The notes beneath the pieces are model-generated. The model made no database searches and had not been told where the DNA came from. It saw only the letters and a program-made list of their open reading frames with translations. Below, in pieces: positions 23,391 through 33,902 of a stretch of DNA of 64,000 nt. The stretch is from Gonatopus flavifemur (lineage: Eukaryota; Arthropoda; Insecta; Hymenoptera; Dryinidae), in contig JAFFJZ010000069.1 in NCBI GenBank assembly GCA_018340375.1, forward strand, positions 763,188 to 827,187, given 5' to 3'. Each line of letters opens with the position of its first letter. The first letter of the stretch is position 1. The position numbers were made by a program, and so were the translations under genes.

Positions 23391-26300
23391 CCCTGGTGGA
23401 GAGCGGAGGCGCGCCGTAGTCGTGTCGAAGTCGGAATATTTGTCACATTCTCAGACGCGCCGTAGTCGTGAAAGAGTCGTCAATTCGAACGATGATTTCA
23501 CAACGATATCATCCGATTGTCTATTTGAAATTATGATCAACGTATAGGTTGAAGTCTCTAGAATTCATTACAGGCATTCAATCATGAAAATTCGTGCAGT
23601 ACATCCGAAAATTTAATGATGAATACAATCGGAATTGAAACATCGAATCAAGGCGAGAAACGACGTTAAGTAGAGCGACACGGGCAGGAAAGAGGCGTGG
23701 CTTACGCGGAGAGCGGAGGAGACGTAGTAATGGGAGTGGGGAGACCTTGTAACGGGCGCCGTAGGTGCCGAAGAGACGCACGGGAGTCGTTCTATAGTCG
23801 TGAAGAATTCTGCATACCAGTTAATGTAACTTCTCATCTTCTATAGTGATGAGGGCTCGATTGATTGCCACCCACAGGAATTTGCATGTTTCCTGCGATC
23901 AAAAGAGCACTAATTTATATTTTTGGAATCATTCATAGTTTCAGCAACGAGAGATACATCGATATGATTTGGTAGTCGTCCCGGAGTTGCTCAATAGTCG
24001 CAGGAAATTCTCCGTACGAGGTGATGTAATTTCTTATATTCAAAAGTGATGAGGGCTCGATTGATTGATACTCGCATGGATTTGAATGTTCCCTGCGATC
24101 GAAGGAGATCAAAAGTACGTTTTCGAAATCCTTCACAGTTTGAGGAACGAGCGATAGGTCGATATGATTCGGCAGTCGTGCTAGGGTCGCTCAATAGTCG
24201 CGATGAAAGTGAGGAGAGAGCGGCAGTTCCTTCAATCAAATCTTGCTGAACTCACTTATGTGAATCGATGACCTGTATTTCCATACATTTTCCCCCTTCA
24301 GTTGGGTACATGCAGGTGCAGAAACATCATTTGAACTGAACAATGCATGAAAATTGACGAGAAAAACACTGTTAGGAACATTCTTGAATTTGACACAAAA
24401 TGTTCTATGCAATAACGTATTGTTAAGCTGAAATCAATAATAGATTTGAATTGAATATTGACGATGGAATTTTACAATTTCCCACCGAACTTTGAGCATG
24501 AATCATCAAATTTCAACGAATATGTCATTGGAATGAAGAAAAAAACTGTTAACATTCGAAACAGAATTCTTAGCATTTGAGCATGATATTCTTGAACTCA
24601 ATATTATAATATTGAATTCAATGAACTAATTACGTGTGGAACTCCATAGGATTTCCCTGAAGTTGAGAGCAGATTATTTTTACAGTGATCCGAGCGTTCT
24701 CTGACAGGCGTTCTTTAGTCGCGAAAAATTCATCTTAGGAATACCTATGTTTTCTCCTATTCTATCGTGATCAATGCCTAATCGATTGATACCTGCAAGG
24801 ATTCGGAGGTGTCCTGAACATATGAGAGTGCGGAGATTTGATCCAGAAGTCTTTTGTACACTGAAGAACAAGAAATATGTAGATACCATGGGGGAGTCTT
24901 GCTGGAGTTCCTCGATAGTCGTGAAATATTTATCATGCCAGTCAATGTAATTGTTGAAATTCTATCGTGATGAAGGGTCGATTGATTGACACCCGCGGTA
25001 ATTCGAATGTTCTCTCTAATTGTAACAGCTAGAATCTACGTTTGAAGGATCCTCCATAGTGTGCAGAACGGGAGACAATTGTATATGATACGGTAGTCGC
25101 GGTGGAGTTGCTCAATAGTCGCGAACAATTCCCCGTACGACATAATGTAATTCCTTATATTCTACAATGATGAGGACTCAATTGATTGATAACCGCATAT
25201 ATTTGAATGTTCCCTGCAGTCATAAAAGCTTCAATGTACGTTTGCGAAATCACTCACAGTTTGAGGAACGAACGATAAGTCGATATGATTTGGTAGTCGT
25301 GCTGGAGTCACTCGATAGTCGCGAACAATTCTCCATACGAGGTAATGCATTTTCTTATATTCTACAGTAATGAGGGCTCGATGGATTGGAACCCGCATGG
25401 TTTTGAATGTTTCCAGCAATCAGAAGAACGCAATTGTACGTTTCAACGCAAGCATTCATAGTTTGGTGAACGAGAGCAACGTGGATGAAACACGGTAGTC
25501 GCGGTGGAGTCGCTCGATAGTCGGCATGAAAGTGAGGACCGAAAGCGCTGGTTTCTTCAATGAAATTCCGCTGAACCATCGTATGTGAATCGACAGACGA
25601 TATTCTCATACATGTTCCTCTATCAGTTGGACACATGGAGGTTCAACAACATCATTCGAACCGAACGATACATAGGAATGAACGAAATGATCACTGTTGG
25701 AAGAATTCCGAAAGTTTACACGGAATTCTATAAGAAATATCTTATCTTCGAGCAGAAATCAATAATAGTCATGCATTTGAATTTAGTGATAGAATTTCAA
25801 AATTCACCACTGAAATTCAAGAATGGTTTATCAAATTTCACAAATATATCATTCAAATTAGATAGCGGATTGTTACTATCCAGAACGAAATTCTTAGCAT
25901 CGAGCATCATATCATTGAACTCAATATTATAGTATGTAATTCAATATTGAAATATTGAATTCAATAAACTGATTACGTGTGAAACTCCATAGAATTTTCA
26001 TGAAGTTGAAGGCAGATCATTTCAACAGTTATCCGAGCGTTCTCTGAGAGGCGTTCTATAGTCGCGAGCAAGGCAGCGTAGAAAATAATATTGAAGAAAC
26101 CAGCGCTTCCAGTCCTCACTTTCATGCCGACTATCGAGCGACTCCACCGCGACTACCGTGTTTCATCCACGTTGCTCTCGTTCACCAAACTATGAATGCT
26201 TGCGTTGAAACGTACAATTGCGTTCTTCTGATTGCTGGAAACATTCAAAACCATGCGGGTTCCAATCCATCGAGCCCTCATTTCTGTAGAATATAAGAAA

Positions 26301-28240
26301 ATGCATTACCTCGTATGGAGAATTGTTCGCGACTATCGAGTGACTCCAGCACGACTACCAAATCATATCGACTTATCGTTCGTTCCTCAAACTGTGAGTG
26401 ATTTCGCAAACGTACATTGAAGCTTTTATGACTGCAGGGAACATTCAAATATATGCGGTTATCAATCAATCGAGTCCTCATCATTGTAGAATATAAGGAA
26501 TTACATTATGTCGTACGGGGAATTGTTCGCGACTATTGAGCAACTCCACCGCGACTACCGTATCATATACAATTGTCTCCCGTTCTGCACACTATGGAGG
26601 ATCCTTCAAACGTAGATTCTAGCTGTTACAATTAGAGAGAACATTCGAATTACCGCGGGTGTCAATCAATCGACCCTTCATCACGATAGAATTTCAACAA
26701 TTACATTGACTGGCATGATAAATATTTCACGACTATCAAGGAACTCCAGCAAGACTCCCCCATGGTATCTACATATTTCTTGTTCTTCAGTGTACAAAAG
26801 ACTTCTGGATCAAATCTCCGCACTCTCATATGTTCAGGACACCTCCGAATCCTTGCAGGTATCAATCGATTAGGCATTGATCACGATAGAATAGGAGAAA
26901 ACATAGGTATTCCTAAGATGAATTTTTCGCGACTAAAGAACGCCTGTCAGAGAACGCTCGGATCACTGTAAAAATAATCTGCTCTCAACTTCAGGGAAAT
27001 CCTATGGAGTTCCACACGTAATTAGTTCATTGAATTCAATATTATAATATTGAGTTCAAGAATATCATGCTCAAATGCTAAGAATTCTGTTTCGAATGTT
27101 AACAGTTTTTTTCTTCATTCCAATGACATATTCGTTGAAATTTGATGATTCATGCTCAAAGTTCGGTGGGAAATTGTAAAATTCCATCGTCAATATTCAA
27201 TTCAAATCTATTATTGATTTCAGCTTAACAATACGTTATTGCATAGAACATTTTGTGTCAAATTCAAGAATGTTCCTAACAGTGTTTTTCTCGTCAATTT
27301 TCATGCATTGTTCAGTTCAAATGATGTTTCTGCACCTGCATGTGCCCAACTGAAGGGGGAAAATGTATGGAAATACAGGTCATCGATTCACATAAGTGAG
27401 TTCAGCAAGATTTGATTGAAGGAACTGCCGCTCTCTCTCCTCACTATCATCGCGACTATTGAGCGACCCTAGCACGACTGCCGAATCATATCGACCTATC
27501 GCTCGTTCCTCAAACTGTGAAGGATTTCGAAAACGTACTTTTGATCTCCTTCGATCGCAGGGAACATTCAAATCCATGCGAGTATCAATCAATCGAGCCC
27601 TCATCACTTTTGAATATAAGAAATTACATCACCTCGTACGGAGAATTTCCTGCGACTATTGAGCAACTCCGGGACGACTACCAAATCATATCGATGTATC
27701 TCTCGTTGCTGAAACTATGAATGATTCCAAAAATATAAATTAGTGCTCTTTTGATCGCAGGAAACATGCAAATTCCTGTGGGTGGCAATCAATCGAGCCC
27801 TCATCACTATAGAAGATGAGAAGTTACATTAACTGGTATGCAGAATTCTTCACGACTGTAGAACGACTCCCGTGCGTCTCTTCGGCACCTACGGCGCCCG
27901 TTACAAGGTCTCCCCACTCCCATTACTACGTCTCCTCCGCTCTCCGCGTAAGCCACGCCTCTTTCCTGCCCGTGTCGCTCTACTTAACGTCGTTTCTCGC
28001 CTTGATTCTATGTTTCAATTCCGATTGTATTCATCATTAAATTTTCGGATGTACTGCACGAATTTTCATGATTGAATGCCTGTAATGAATTCTAGAGACT
28101 TCAACCTATACGTTGATCATAATTTCAAATAGACAATCGGATGATATCGTTGTGAAATCATCGTTCGAATTGACGACTCTTTCACGACTACGGCGCGTCT
28201 AAAAATGTGACAGATAGTCCGACTCCGCTCTCCACCAGGG
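23391..28240. mobile_element. 4.85 kb foldback-like palindromic element, arms ~2.15 kb, spacer ~530 bp
   Basis: The left arm 23391-25560 is repeated inverted at 26091-28240. From 23451 inward, paired positions sum to 51651 throughout. An extra ~22 bp in the outer left arm accounts for the shift at the tips. Termini are CCCTGGTGGAGAGCGGA and its inverse. CCC flanks both sides (23388-23390 and 28241-28243), so the host element reads through as GGGCCC|AGGCTGGG. I counted only scattered single mismatches (for example near 23650, 23796, 24209, 24307, 24906, 25371, 25538). The arms are built from repeated units with paired TAGTCG boxes and one ~510-bp module. It has no credible transposase frame. 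Long internally repetitive inverted ends around a short middle resemble Foldback/Galileo-type organisation. Confidence 0.9.
24225..26060. repeat. modules inside the palindrome: TAGTCG-box repeats and a ~510-bp X module
   Basis: Module X (24225-24735) contains TCACTTATGTGAATCGATGA, AACATCATTTGAACTGAACA, a TTGAACTCAATATTATA stretch and GATCCGAGCGTTCTCTGA. It recurs as a diverged direct copy in the spacer (25553-26065) and as an inverted copy in the right arm (26916-27426). Between and around X are about 190-bp units with GTAGTCG, ~15-20 bp, ATAGTCGCGA, then TACGAGGTAATG, TATTCTA(C/A)A, TGATGAGGGCTCGATTGATT, CCGCATGGATTTGAATGTT and CCCTGCGATC. Units start near 23775, 23970, 24160, 24890, 25095, 25295 and 25495. 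Confidence 0.8.
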
Positions 28241-28243
28241 CCC

Positions 28244-28899
28244 AGGCTGGGTCTATCCTCTTCAACCCAGTCTTGGGGAATGACGATGGGGCACATGTTG
28301 GCTCAATCTTGGCCCTGTTGTGTTTCCCTATACAATCATGGTTGGTAATATATACCCAAGCGTGTATTGCCTATAATGACAATGGGCCCCAGGCTGGGTC
28401 CATTCCCTTCAACCCAGTAATGGGGAATGACGATGGGGCCCATGTTGGCTCAATCTTGGCCCTGTTGTGCTTTTCCATACAATTATAGTTGAAAAAAATG
28501 GAGATTACGAATCTTAGTGCGGGCACATTTGAACTTGGCCCCAATTTGGACCAGCGTTAAGCCAAGATTTGGGTGAATTTATATCCCGAGCATGTGTGTA
28601 CAATCCTCAGCGTGTAAGAATTTTGGTCCCACTCTGGCCCAGTCTTGGGCCCATGCTGGCCCGAGGTGGGCCCCATGGTATATACATGCTATGGATTTTC
28701 CAATTTCAAAACAAAAAGGGAGGGGCAGTATTGATTGCCTAGTCTGGGTTCATGCTGGGCCCGTAGTGTTACCAATTCTCGGGCAAAGCAATACGGCCAA
28801 GCTGGGAACGATGTCATCATCACAGGGTTGGCCCCACGTTGGGTAGCATGGGCACCCACCCTGGGCGTAGATGGGGCCCGCCGTCAATACACACTTGGG
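28244..28899. repeat. GC-rich segment with a duplicated element end (165-bp direct repeat)
   Basis: AGGCTGGGTC...TTCAACCCAGT, GGGGAATGACGATGGGGC, ATGTTGGCTCAATCTTGGCC and CTGTTGTG occur twice, at 28244-28340 and 28393-28490. Just before the second copy the element terminus CCCAAGCGTGTATTG appears again (28355), preceded by TA. A 545-bp element 28355-28899 can therefore be drawn inside the larger one. The rest to 28899 is dense in TGGGCCC/GGGCCCA palindromes. The frames at 28207-28488 and 28592-28846 simply translate these repeats. Confidence 0.7.
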
Positions 28900-30269
28900 T
28901 CCGTTTTCATTTCTCAATTTTATCGCTTGGTTAGCCATGTATTTAGAGCAGTTAAATCGTTTTTTTATATCAGTGACTCTGAAAAAAGATGTTAAAATTC
29001 GGAACTTATTGTATCTGAAATAGTCACAGTTTATTCCATCAATCAAACTACCGAATCACAAGTGGCCGTACGTACATAATTAGGGAAAGTATTGGGATTC
29101 GATACATTCCCAGTTCATATAATGATCGTTCAACAATATTTGAAGTTTTCAACTTTGAAATATTACCGGGATGTATTTTCGGCCTGGAACTTTCCTTGGT
29201 ACGCGGTCATGATTTCTTCGTGAGCTTTCACTTTATCGTCATTGTCCATAGCAATTTCTACATTTGTGACCTCTTCGAATTTTCGCTTGATGGTTGCTTG
29301 TGCAGATTCTACTTTTCCAGTCACATATTTTTTCTTAAAAAGTCTATCGAGATGGAGAAATCATTAATAGATAGTACTGATTAAACTGAGAAAAATTTAT
29401 GTAGCCACTGTAACTAGAACGTCTCAACTGAACATTCTCAATGGGATCTACTGAAAATTTGATTGATTCAATCGAAAACTCGGAGTTGATCCACCCCTCC
29501 AAGAATATTTGGTTGAGACCTTTTAGTTACATTAATCATATAAATCTCCCCGTGTATGAGAAGAGTTTTTCAATGGGATCAAAAATGTAATGCATTTACA
29601 TACTTGCTATCGTCAATTCGGCTCTCATCTGAAGCAGCAAGTGCAGTATTGAGTTTTTGTTTACGTACACTCTGTTCTGTGAATTCTCCTGTTTTATCGT
29701 CGTTGTCCGACGAGCATAATTCTAAGTGTGATTGGGAGGCTTATTGTGGTTGGACCTCACTAATTTTCATCCTACATCTGGTGCAAACTACTGCATTATC
29801 AGGGACTAATTCAAATTTCTGTTGATTTTCTTCCGATGATCTTCTCAAGTCTTTTACACCACCTACAAAAAAGGAAAGAGATCACAACAATAGTGGAGCC
29901 GAGCTAAAAAGTGCTATGTCAATGATGCAAAAGAGCATTACTCAAAAATTGGAAACTTGAACGCGTACAAAAAGACTACTGATATACGAGAACTTACGGC
30001 CACCGCAGGTTCCGAATGGATTCCAGCAAAGCTTTTTCTTTGGCGGACTCATATCGATTCATAAGTAAAGTCGAATAATTTGAATACTCAACGAAAATCC
30101 GCTTTTGAACAATACCAAACATCAGCTGGAAACAAATTGATTGTGATCTAAACAGACTAACCCCAGTCGCATCGACATATGAATAACGCGTAACAACAAC
30201 TGAATTCAGCCGAATACAAGTTGATAGTTATCTGAATAAACTGAAGTTGATCGCATCGCAGCCGAGTGG

Positions 30270-30815
30270 AACATTTTAAATGCACGAAGAAGTCATGACC
30301 ACGTACGAAGAAGAGTTCCAGGCCGAAAATACATTCCGGTAATATTTCAAAGTTAAAAAGTTCAAATATTGTTGAACGATAATGACATGAAATGAAAATG
30401 TATCGAATCCCAATACTTCCCTTAACTATGTACGTACGGCCACTTGTGATTCAATAATTTGATTAATGAAATAAACTGTGACCTTTTCAGAGACGGTAAG
30501 TTCCGAATTTCAACATCTTTGCCATTTTTGTTCAAATTCACTGATATCATAAAACGATTTAACTGCTCTAAATACATGGTCAATCAAGCGATAAAATTGA
30601 GAGATGAAAAAGGAGTACTTTCTGTGCCTGACGCACAATCCGAAAAAGGACTCCCAAATGAAACGATCGCTGTAATAAAGCAGTTCAATCTATGTGAGCA
30701 AAACTCAAGAGAACTCCCAGGAATGACATATCACGTCTTGATCAAATATACTGATGGCTTTAAAGAAAAAACCCAAAAAAGACTTCTTTATTGCAAGTCA
30801 CATTTGTGTCAATAA
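30270..30815 (+). pseudogene. inverted partial duplicate of transposase-like exons 3-4
   Basis: The 3' end of exon 3 (30282-30338, HEEVMTTYEEEFQAENTFR) is followed by the same intron as at 29160-29020 and then exon 4 from 30491: FRISTSLPFLFKFTDIIKRF, NCSKYMVNQAIKLRDEKGVL, SVPDAQSEKGLPNETIAVIK, QFNLCEQNSREL, then GMTYHVLIKYTDGFKEKTQKRLLYCKS. It is colinear but inverted relative to 28905-29250 (paired coordinates sum to ~59505). It lacks the 5.5 kb insertion, so it shows the pre-insertion sequence. It ends abruptly after LLYCKSH. No exons follow. Confidence 0.75.
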
Positions 30816-32540
30816 CGTACTTGGTAGTTATAAAATTCTATTGGGATGTCCTTAAATAATCATTTACACAATAACAAACTGAGAAAAAATGGTTGCAAAA
30901 TGATTATCGACAACCAAGCCAAAAATTGTATAATTTCCTCGCACTGTGAAATTTTAGTCTCGCGCATGCCATAACGCGCTGCTTCACTAAAACGTTCATA
31001 ACTTCCACAATTTTGAAGGCTCTTGAATTCCAAACATGGAAAATGTTCGTGAAGAATGCAGCTACAACATATATCTTTTTCGAAAAATCGAAGACCGGGC
31101 CTTTCGAGATGAATTGACTTTTTGAGAAAAATGATTTTTTCCCAAAAACTTTGGGAAAAAAATTCTTCAGAAATTTCCCCAAAAGAGAATTTAGTTGAGC
31201 AGATGTGTGAATTTTTCCAGAATTTTATTCCATCTCCTGTTGAGATAATAGAAAATGAATAAAAATGTGATTTTTTTTTGTTTGTACTGTAAAATCCATA
31301 CAACTGCATGAAAAAGGCTAATATTTGGGGTTTCATCCTTGTTCTAGCACCTCTTCCACCCCACCAAATTTGGTCTAAATCAGAAACATGTCACTTCTTT
31401 TCCGGCCGATCTGACGTGGAATGCCCCACAATATCCTGGTAGAGCGCATCCATTATTTGGATGGTATTAAGCAAAACGTCTTAACCAATATTCTAAAAAA
31501 AAATGAAGTTATGATGATGAATATATTCAGTGCATGATCTTCAGTATATCATATTCATTTTTCTCGATATAGCAATACTCGTCACATCTGATGGATGTCC
31601 ATATAGCGGAATGAATGAATATAATATACTTCAGCATCATTCACTGAATACATTCATCATAAGTTCATTTTTTGGAAAGTGTTTGAAAAGCTGTTTTATC
31701 CGTTCCAGAACATTCAAAATGAATTAGTCTGTATGAGGAACATATGACTGCTTTTGATTCTATCTTCATTTCGGTGCAAGACTTGAAAATTCTGATTCGA
31801 GGGAAAAACAGTTACTCACGGAAAAAAAATATTTTAATTGATTTCACAAAACCAATCTAATAATGACATTTCCATTGTCACAACCAGAAATCAAGTAATT
31901 TCAACCATTGTCTTCTGTATATAATCACTGTGATTGTTCAATTATGATATATATGAATTGTTATGATAACATATGATTGTCGTAATTTATACTATTTTGT
32001 GATATACATGTGTACTTCGTATATGAGACATGTCTGAATCCCATAATAAATTGATTGAAAACAATAATTATCACACAAATGTTCAGTATTTGCAACTCTG
32101 AATTGCTATAATTTTAACTGTTTATTTGGTGAGTGAAACTATATGAGTATATATTACTTCAGCCAGCTGGGAAACATAATTGATAAAATCACAATGTTGA
32201 CGAATTCCATGAAGGAAAATATTACATCATGAATTATGACCCTAACAATCCATCCATCCATTCCACGTCGCAGCTTCATGGATTCCACGTGGATATGTAG
32301 AGTCTACGTAGAGACAACATAGGTGTCTTGTTCGGGTAAATCCCTGTGCTGTGTTGTTAATGTTCTTAATATTCAACACGTATTAATACTCGGTATATGA
32401 TACCCAACCCTGATATAGAATTTCAAAAATCATCTAAAAAACCAATCCAATGATTTGACATAATCATACACAATTCATCAACATAAGCGTGGTGAAAAAG
32501 CATTCATAATAATATTTATGATTCAATAAAAAAAGATATT
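30816..32540. other. AT-rich DNA without supported features
   Basis: A 158-codon minus frame at 30860-31336 is rich in K, F, S and I with no motif, and overlaps another open frame. I treat both as chance in AT-rich sequence. Nothing else of note was seen. Confidence 0.4.
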
Positions 32541-32547
32541 CACTCAC

Positions 32548-32850
32548 TTTCTAGAAGTCCGAGTATTTGATGTTGCGATCTCATGTTGACTTTTCTTAAT
32601 TCAGCATCATTTTCCTGTTCTGTCTTAATAAAGGTGGTATTTTTCATGCTGAGACGGAAGTTGTTCATATTTTGCGTATGTGTATTTATGTTTACATAAA
32701 ATGCTACAAAGTTGTTCATTGTCTGTGTCATTGCTATTCTCATCAACTCCATCTGTATCAGTGTCTTCACTGTCAAGTTTGCTATGTATTCCGATGATTT
32801 CATGGCTGAGTTGTGTAACGAACACAAAATTGATGTTGTGTGCTCGTTTG
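32548..32850 (-). CDS. possible exons of an unrecognised minus-strand gene
   Basis: 32648-32548 lies between an acceptor (CTTCCGTCTCAG) and a donor (GTGAGTG). It reads MKNTTFIKTEQENDAELRKV, then NMRSQHQILGLLE. Upstream, 32850-32725 contains an acidic frame HSKLDSEDTDTDGVDENSND TDNEQLC. Both look like exon composition, but I could not join them in phase. The basic-amphipathic short exon resembles mid-regions of DUF4806 proteins; that is speculative. Confidence 0.3.
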
Positions 32851-33059
32851 GAGGAATTCAAACTATTGTATCGAAAGAACAATTTTTAATTGAGAAGTGG
32901 GAAAAAAGGAGCAAAAGAGAATGAGCAGTTCTAAAGAAAAGCAAAGAGAAGTCACGATAGGCGTGTAGGTATATCAATATATATATCTCAATGTCAAAGT
33001 TTACAAGGCATGTACACGTCAATTCAAAATATCAAATTATTTATACATATGAAACCGAA

Positions 33060-33420
33060 CTACCCCCAGAACAGCCCACAAGCCGGACTCTTTAGCCTTT
33101 GTCCAATTCTTTCTTATTATTTTAATAATTAATGCTAATGAGGAGAGAGAGAGAGGAAGAGAGACAGTGTATACTGGTACTTATCATTCAAGTAATGGCT
33201 GAACGATGGCTGTTTGGCTTCCTTCATATAATTCTCTCAGTTGGATCGTCCTTCATTGCCTGAATTATCTTTGGAGGTGTTGTTGGCTTGCCGGCAGATT
33301 GGGAAGAGAGAGCTCTTATCGAACGACGATTTTGATAGTACCTCACTGCCCCCTTCCCTCTCTCCTCCTGTCTCCTCCTTCTACTTGATCTCTCTCTCTC
33401 TCTTTTTCTAACATACTATG
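33060..33420. repeat. purine/pyrimidine-rich low-complexity DNA
   Basis: There is a GAGAGAGAGAGAGGAAGAGAGACAG run near 33143-33170 and a matching CCCTCTCTCCTCCTGTCTCCTCC...CTCTCTCTCTCT run at 33351-33407. The two runs are complementary in composition and could pair loosely. No gene is seen. Confidence 0.55.
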
Positions 33421-33555
33421 TAAATGACTTTTACAGTTGGTTTTGTGCGTTTTTTCTAGCTATTTCGGTCTGAAATGTCAATTTTAAGTAGTTACATTTA
33501 TGAATTTTTAATTTTAATTTCTGAACCAGAAATGATGAAGACCAGATTATAGTAT

Positions 33556-33852
33556 CTATTTTGATAATCTTTTAGGTTTTTTTTTCAGATGATTTTTGAA
33601 GACGTGACAGTGGGCACCGCAAACACAAATTTTTTCACAGCGCCCAAAGTATCGCACGATATCTGTTGTAATTTTCATTATTTTTGACTGAAAAAAATTA
33701 GGAATATTCTTGAAAGTATGTACTCTCAGATAATCAAAACCCTCACCTGAAATTTCGGATAGTTTTCCTTGGAGAAAATCACAAAAAAATAACTTTTTCC
33801 GGCTTCTAGGCGTATATATCACCTTAATTACACCATTTCCGGCAACTTTCAC
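33556..33852 (-). CDS. unrecognised 98-codon open frame
   Basis: It reads MKVAGNGVIKVIYTPRSRKK, then LFFCDFLQGKLSEISGEGFD and later DIVRYFGRCEKICVCGAHCH, ending in a basic KNHLKKKPKRLSK tail. A possible 59-bp intron (CAG|GTGAGG...TTTTTTTCAG) lies in the middle, but splicing would bring a stop into frame, so the unspliced reading is better. It sits head to head with the LINE ORF1, about 50 bp away. The CxxC..C...H pattern hints at a small metal-binding module, but I know no family. Confidence 0.3.
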   Translation of the reverse strand: MKVAGNGVIKVIYTPRSRKKLFFCDFLQGKLSEISGEGFDYLRVHTFKNIPNFFQSKIMKITTDIVRYFGRCEKICVCGAHCHVFKNHLKKKPKRLSK

Positions 33853-33902
33853 ACTAATAAAAGAAATTATTCCTGATAATTGAAAGCTATTTCACGTCAA
33901 TT

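Larger units (their letters stand above)
23356..28899. mobile_element. CCCAAG(C/T)GTGTATTG element inserted in exon 4, carrying a giant palindrome
   Basis: The left end CCCAAGCGTGTATTG (23356) and right end CAATACACACTTGGG (28899) are inverted. The dinucleotide TC flanks both (23354-23355 and 28900-28901). Comparison with the uninterrupted copy at 30590-30640 shows that removing this 5544 bp and one TC restores the exon sequence (GCACTC + CGTTTTCAT against GTACTCCTTTTTCAT). Beyond the first ~35 bp the element is occupied by the palindrome 23391-28240. The right part (28241-28899) is GC-rich and packed with GGGCCC and TTGGCCC words. Confidence 0.85.
22150..30052 (-). pseudogene. DDE-transposase-like gene, degraded and split by a 5.5 kb insertion
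   Basis: Exon 1 (30052-29998) starts MSPPKKKLCWNPFGTCGG. Exon 2 (29862-29604) joins in phase: RGVKDLRRSSEENQQKFELV, then PDNAVVCTRCRMKISEVQPQ with an in-frame TAA. Exon 3 (~29376-29167) has a homopolymer frameshift before YVTGKVESAQATIKRKFEEV. Exon 4 starts at 29014 (KRFNCSKYMANQAIKLRNEN), is cut by the insertion 23356-28899, and resumes at 23353 (SVPDAQIGKGLPDKTIAAIK), with a frameshift before VGFSKFAELRP and a HQNVKLM motif. Exon 5 is 22922-22694 (cysteine motif C...C..C..C). Exon 6 (from about 22670) has LDFSENFAIVVQEAVQGFHW and HPFVIYY...ISDCLEHDT. The order matches, from memory, a transposase-like family found in cnidarians and aphids; its superfamily is unresolved. The phase into exon 6 is broken and the C-terminus after 22150 is missing. 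Confidence 0.7.

Noticed and set aside
23578..28075. Paired mirror-image frames of 60-93 codons in the two arms
   Set aside because: They are the same frames read on opposite strands of an inverted repeat, with no motif or conserved codon pattern.
23391..28240. Palindrome as a pure assembly artefact
   Set aside because: The arms differ at many scattered single positions and by a 22-bp insertion near one tip, and small duplications mark the ends. A mirrored misassembly would be identical. Long reads are still worth having.
28207..28846. Repetitive frames (AGSI.FNPV.GNDDGAHVGSILALLCF) as a repeat protein
   Set aside because: They are translations of a duplicated GC-rich transposon segment; no start, splice or homology context supports a gene.
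16690..30052. Reading all minus-strand transposase-like blocks as one gene
   Set aside because: N-terminal exons occur twice (17521 and 30052) with different sequences, so at least two copies are present.
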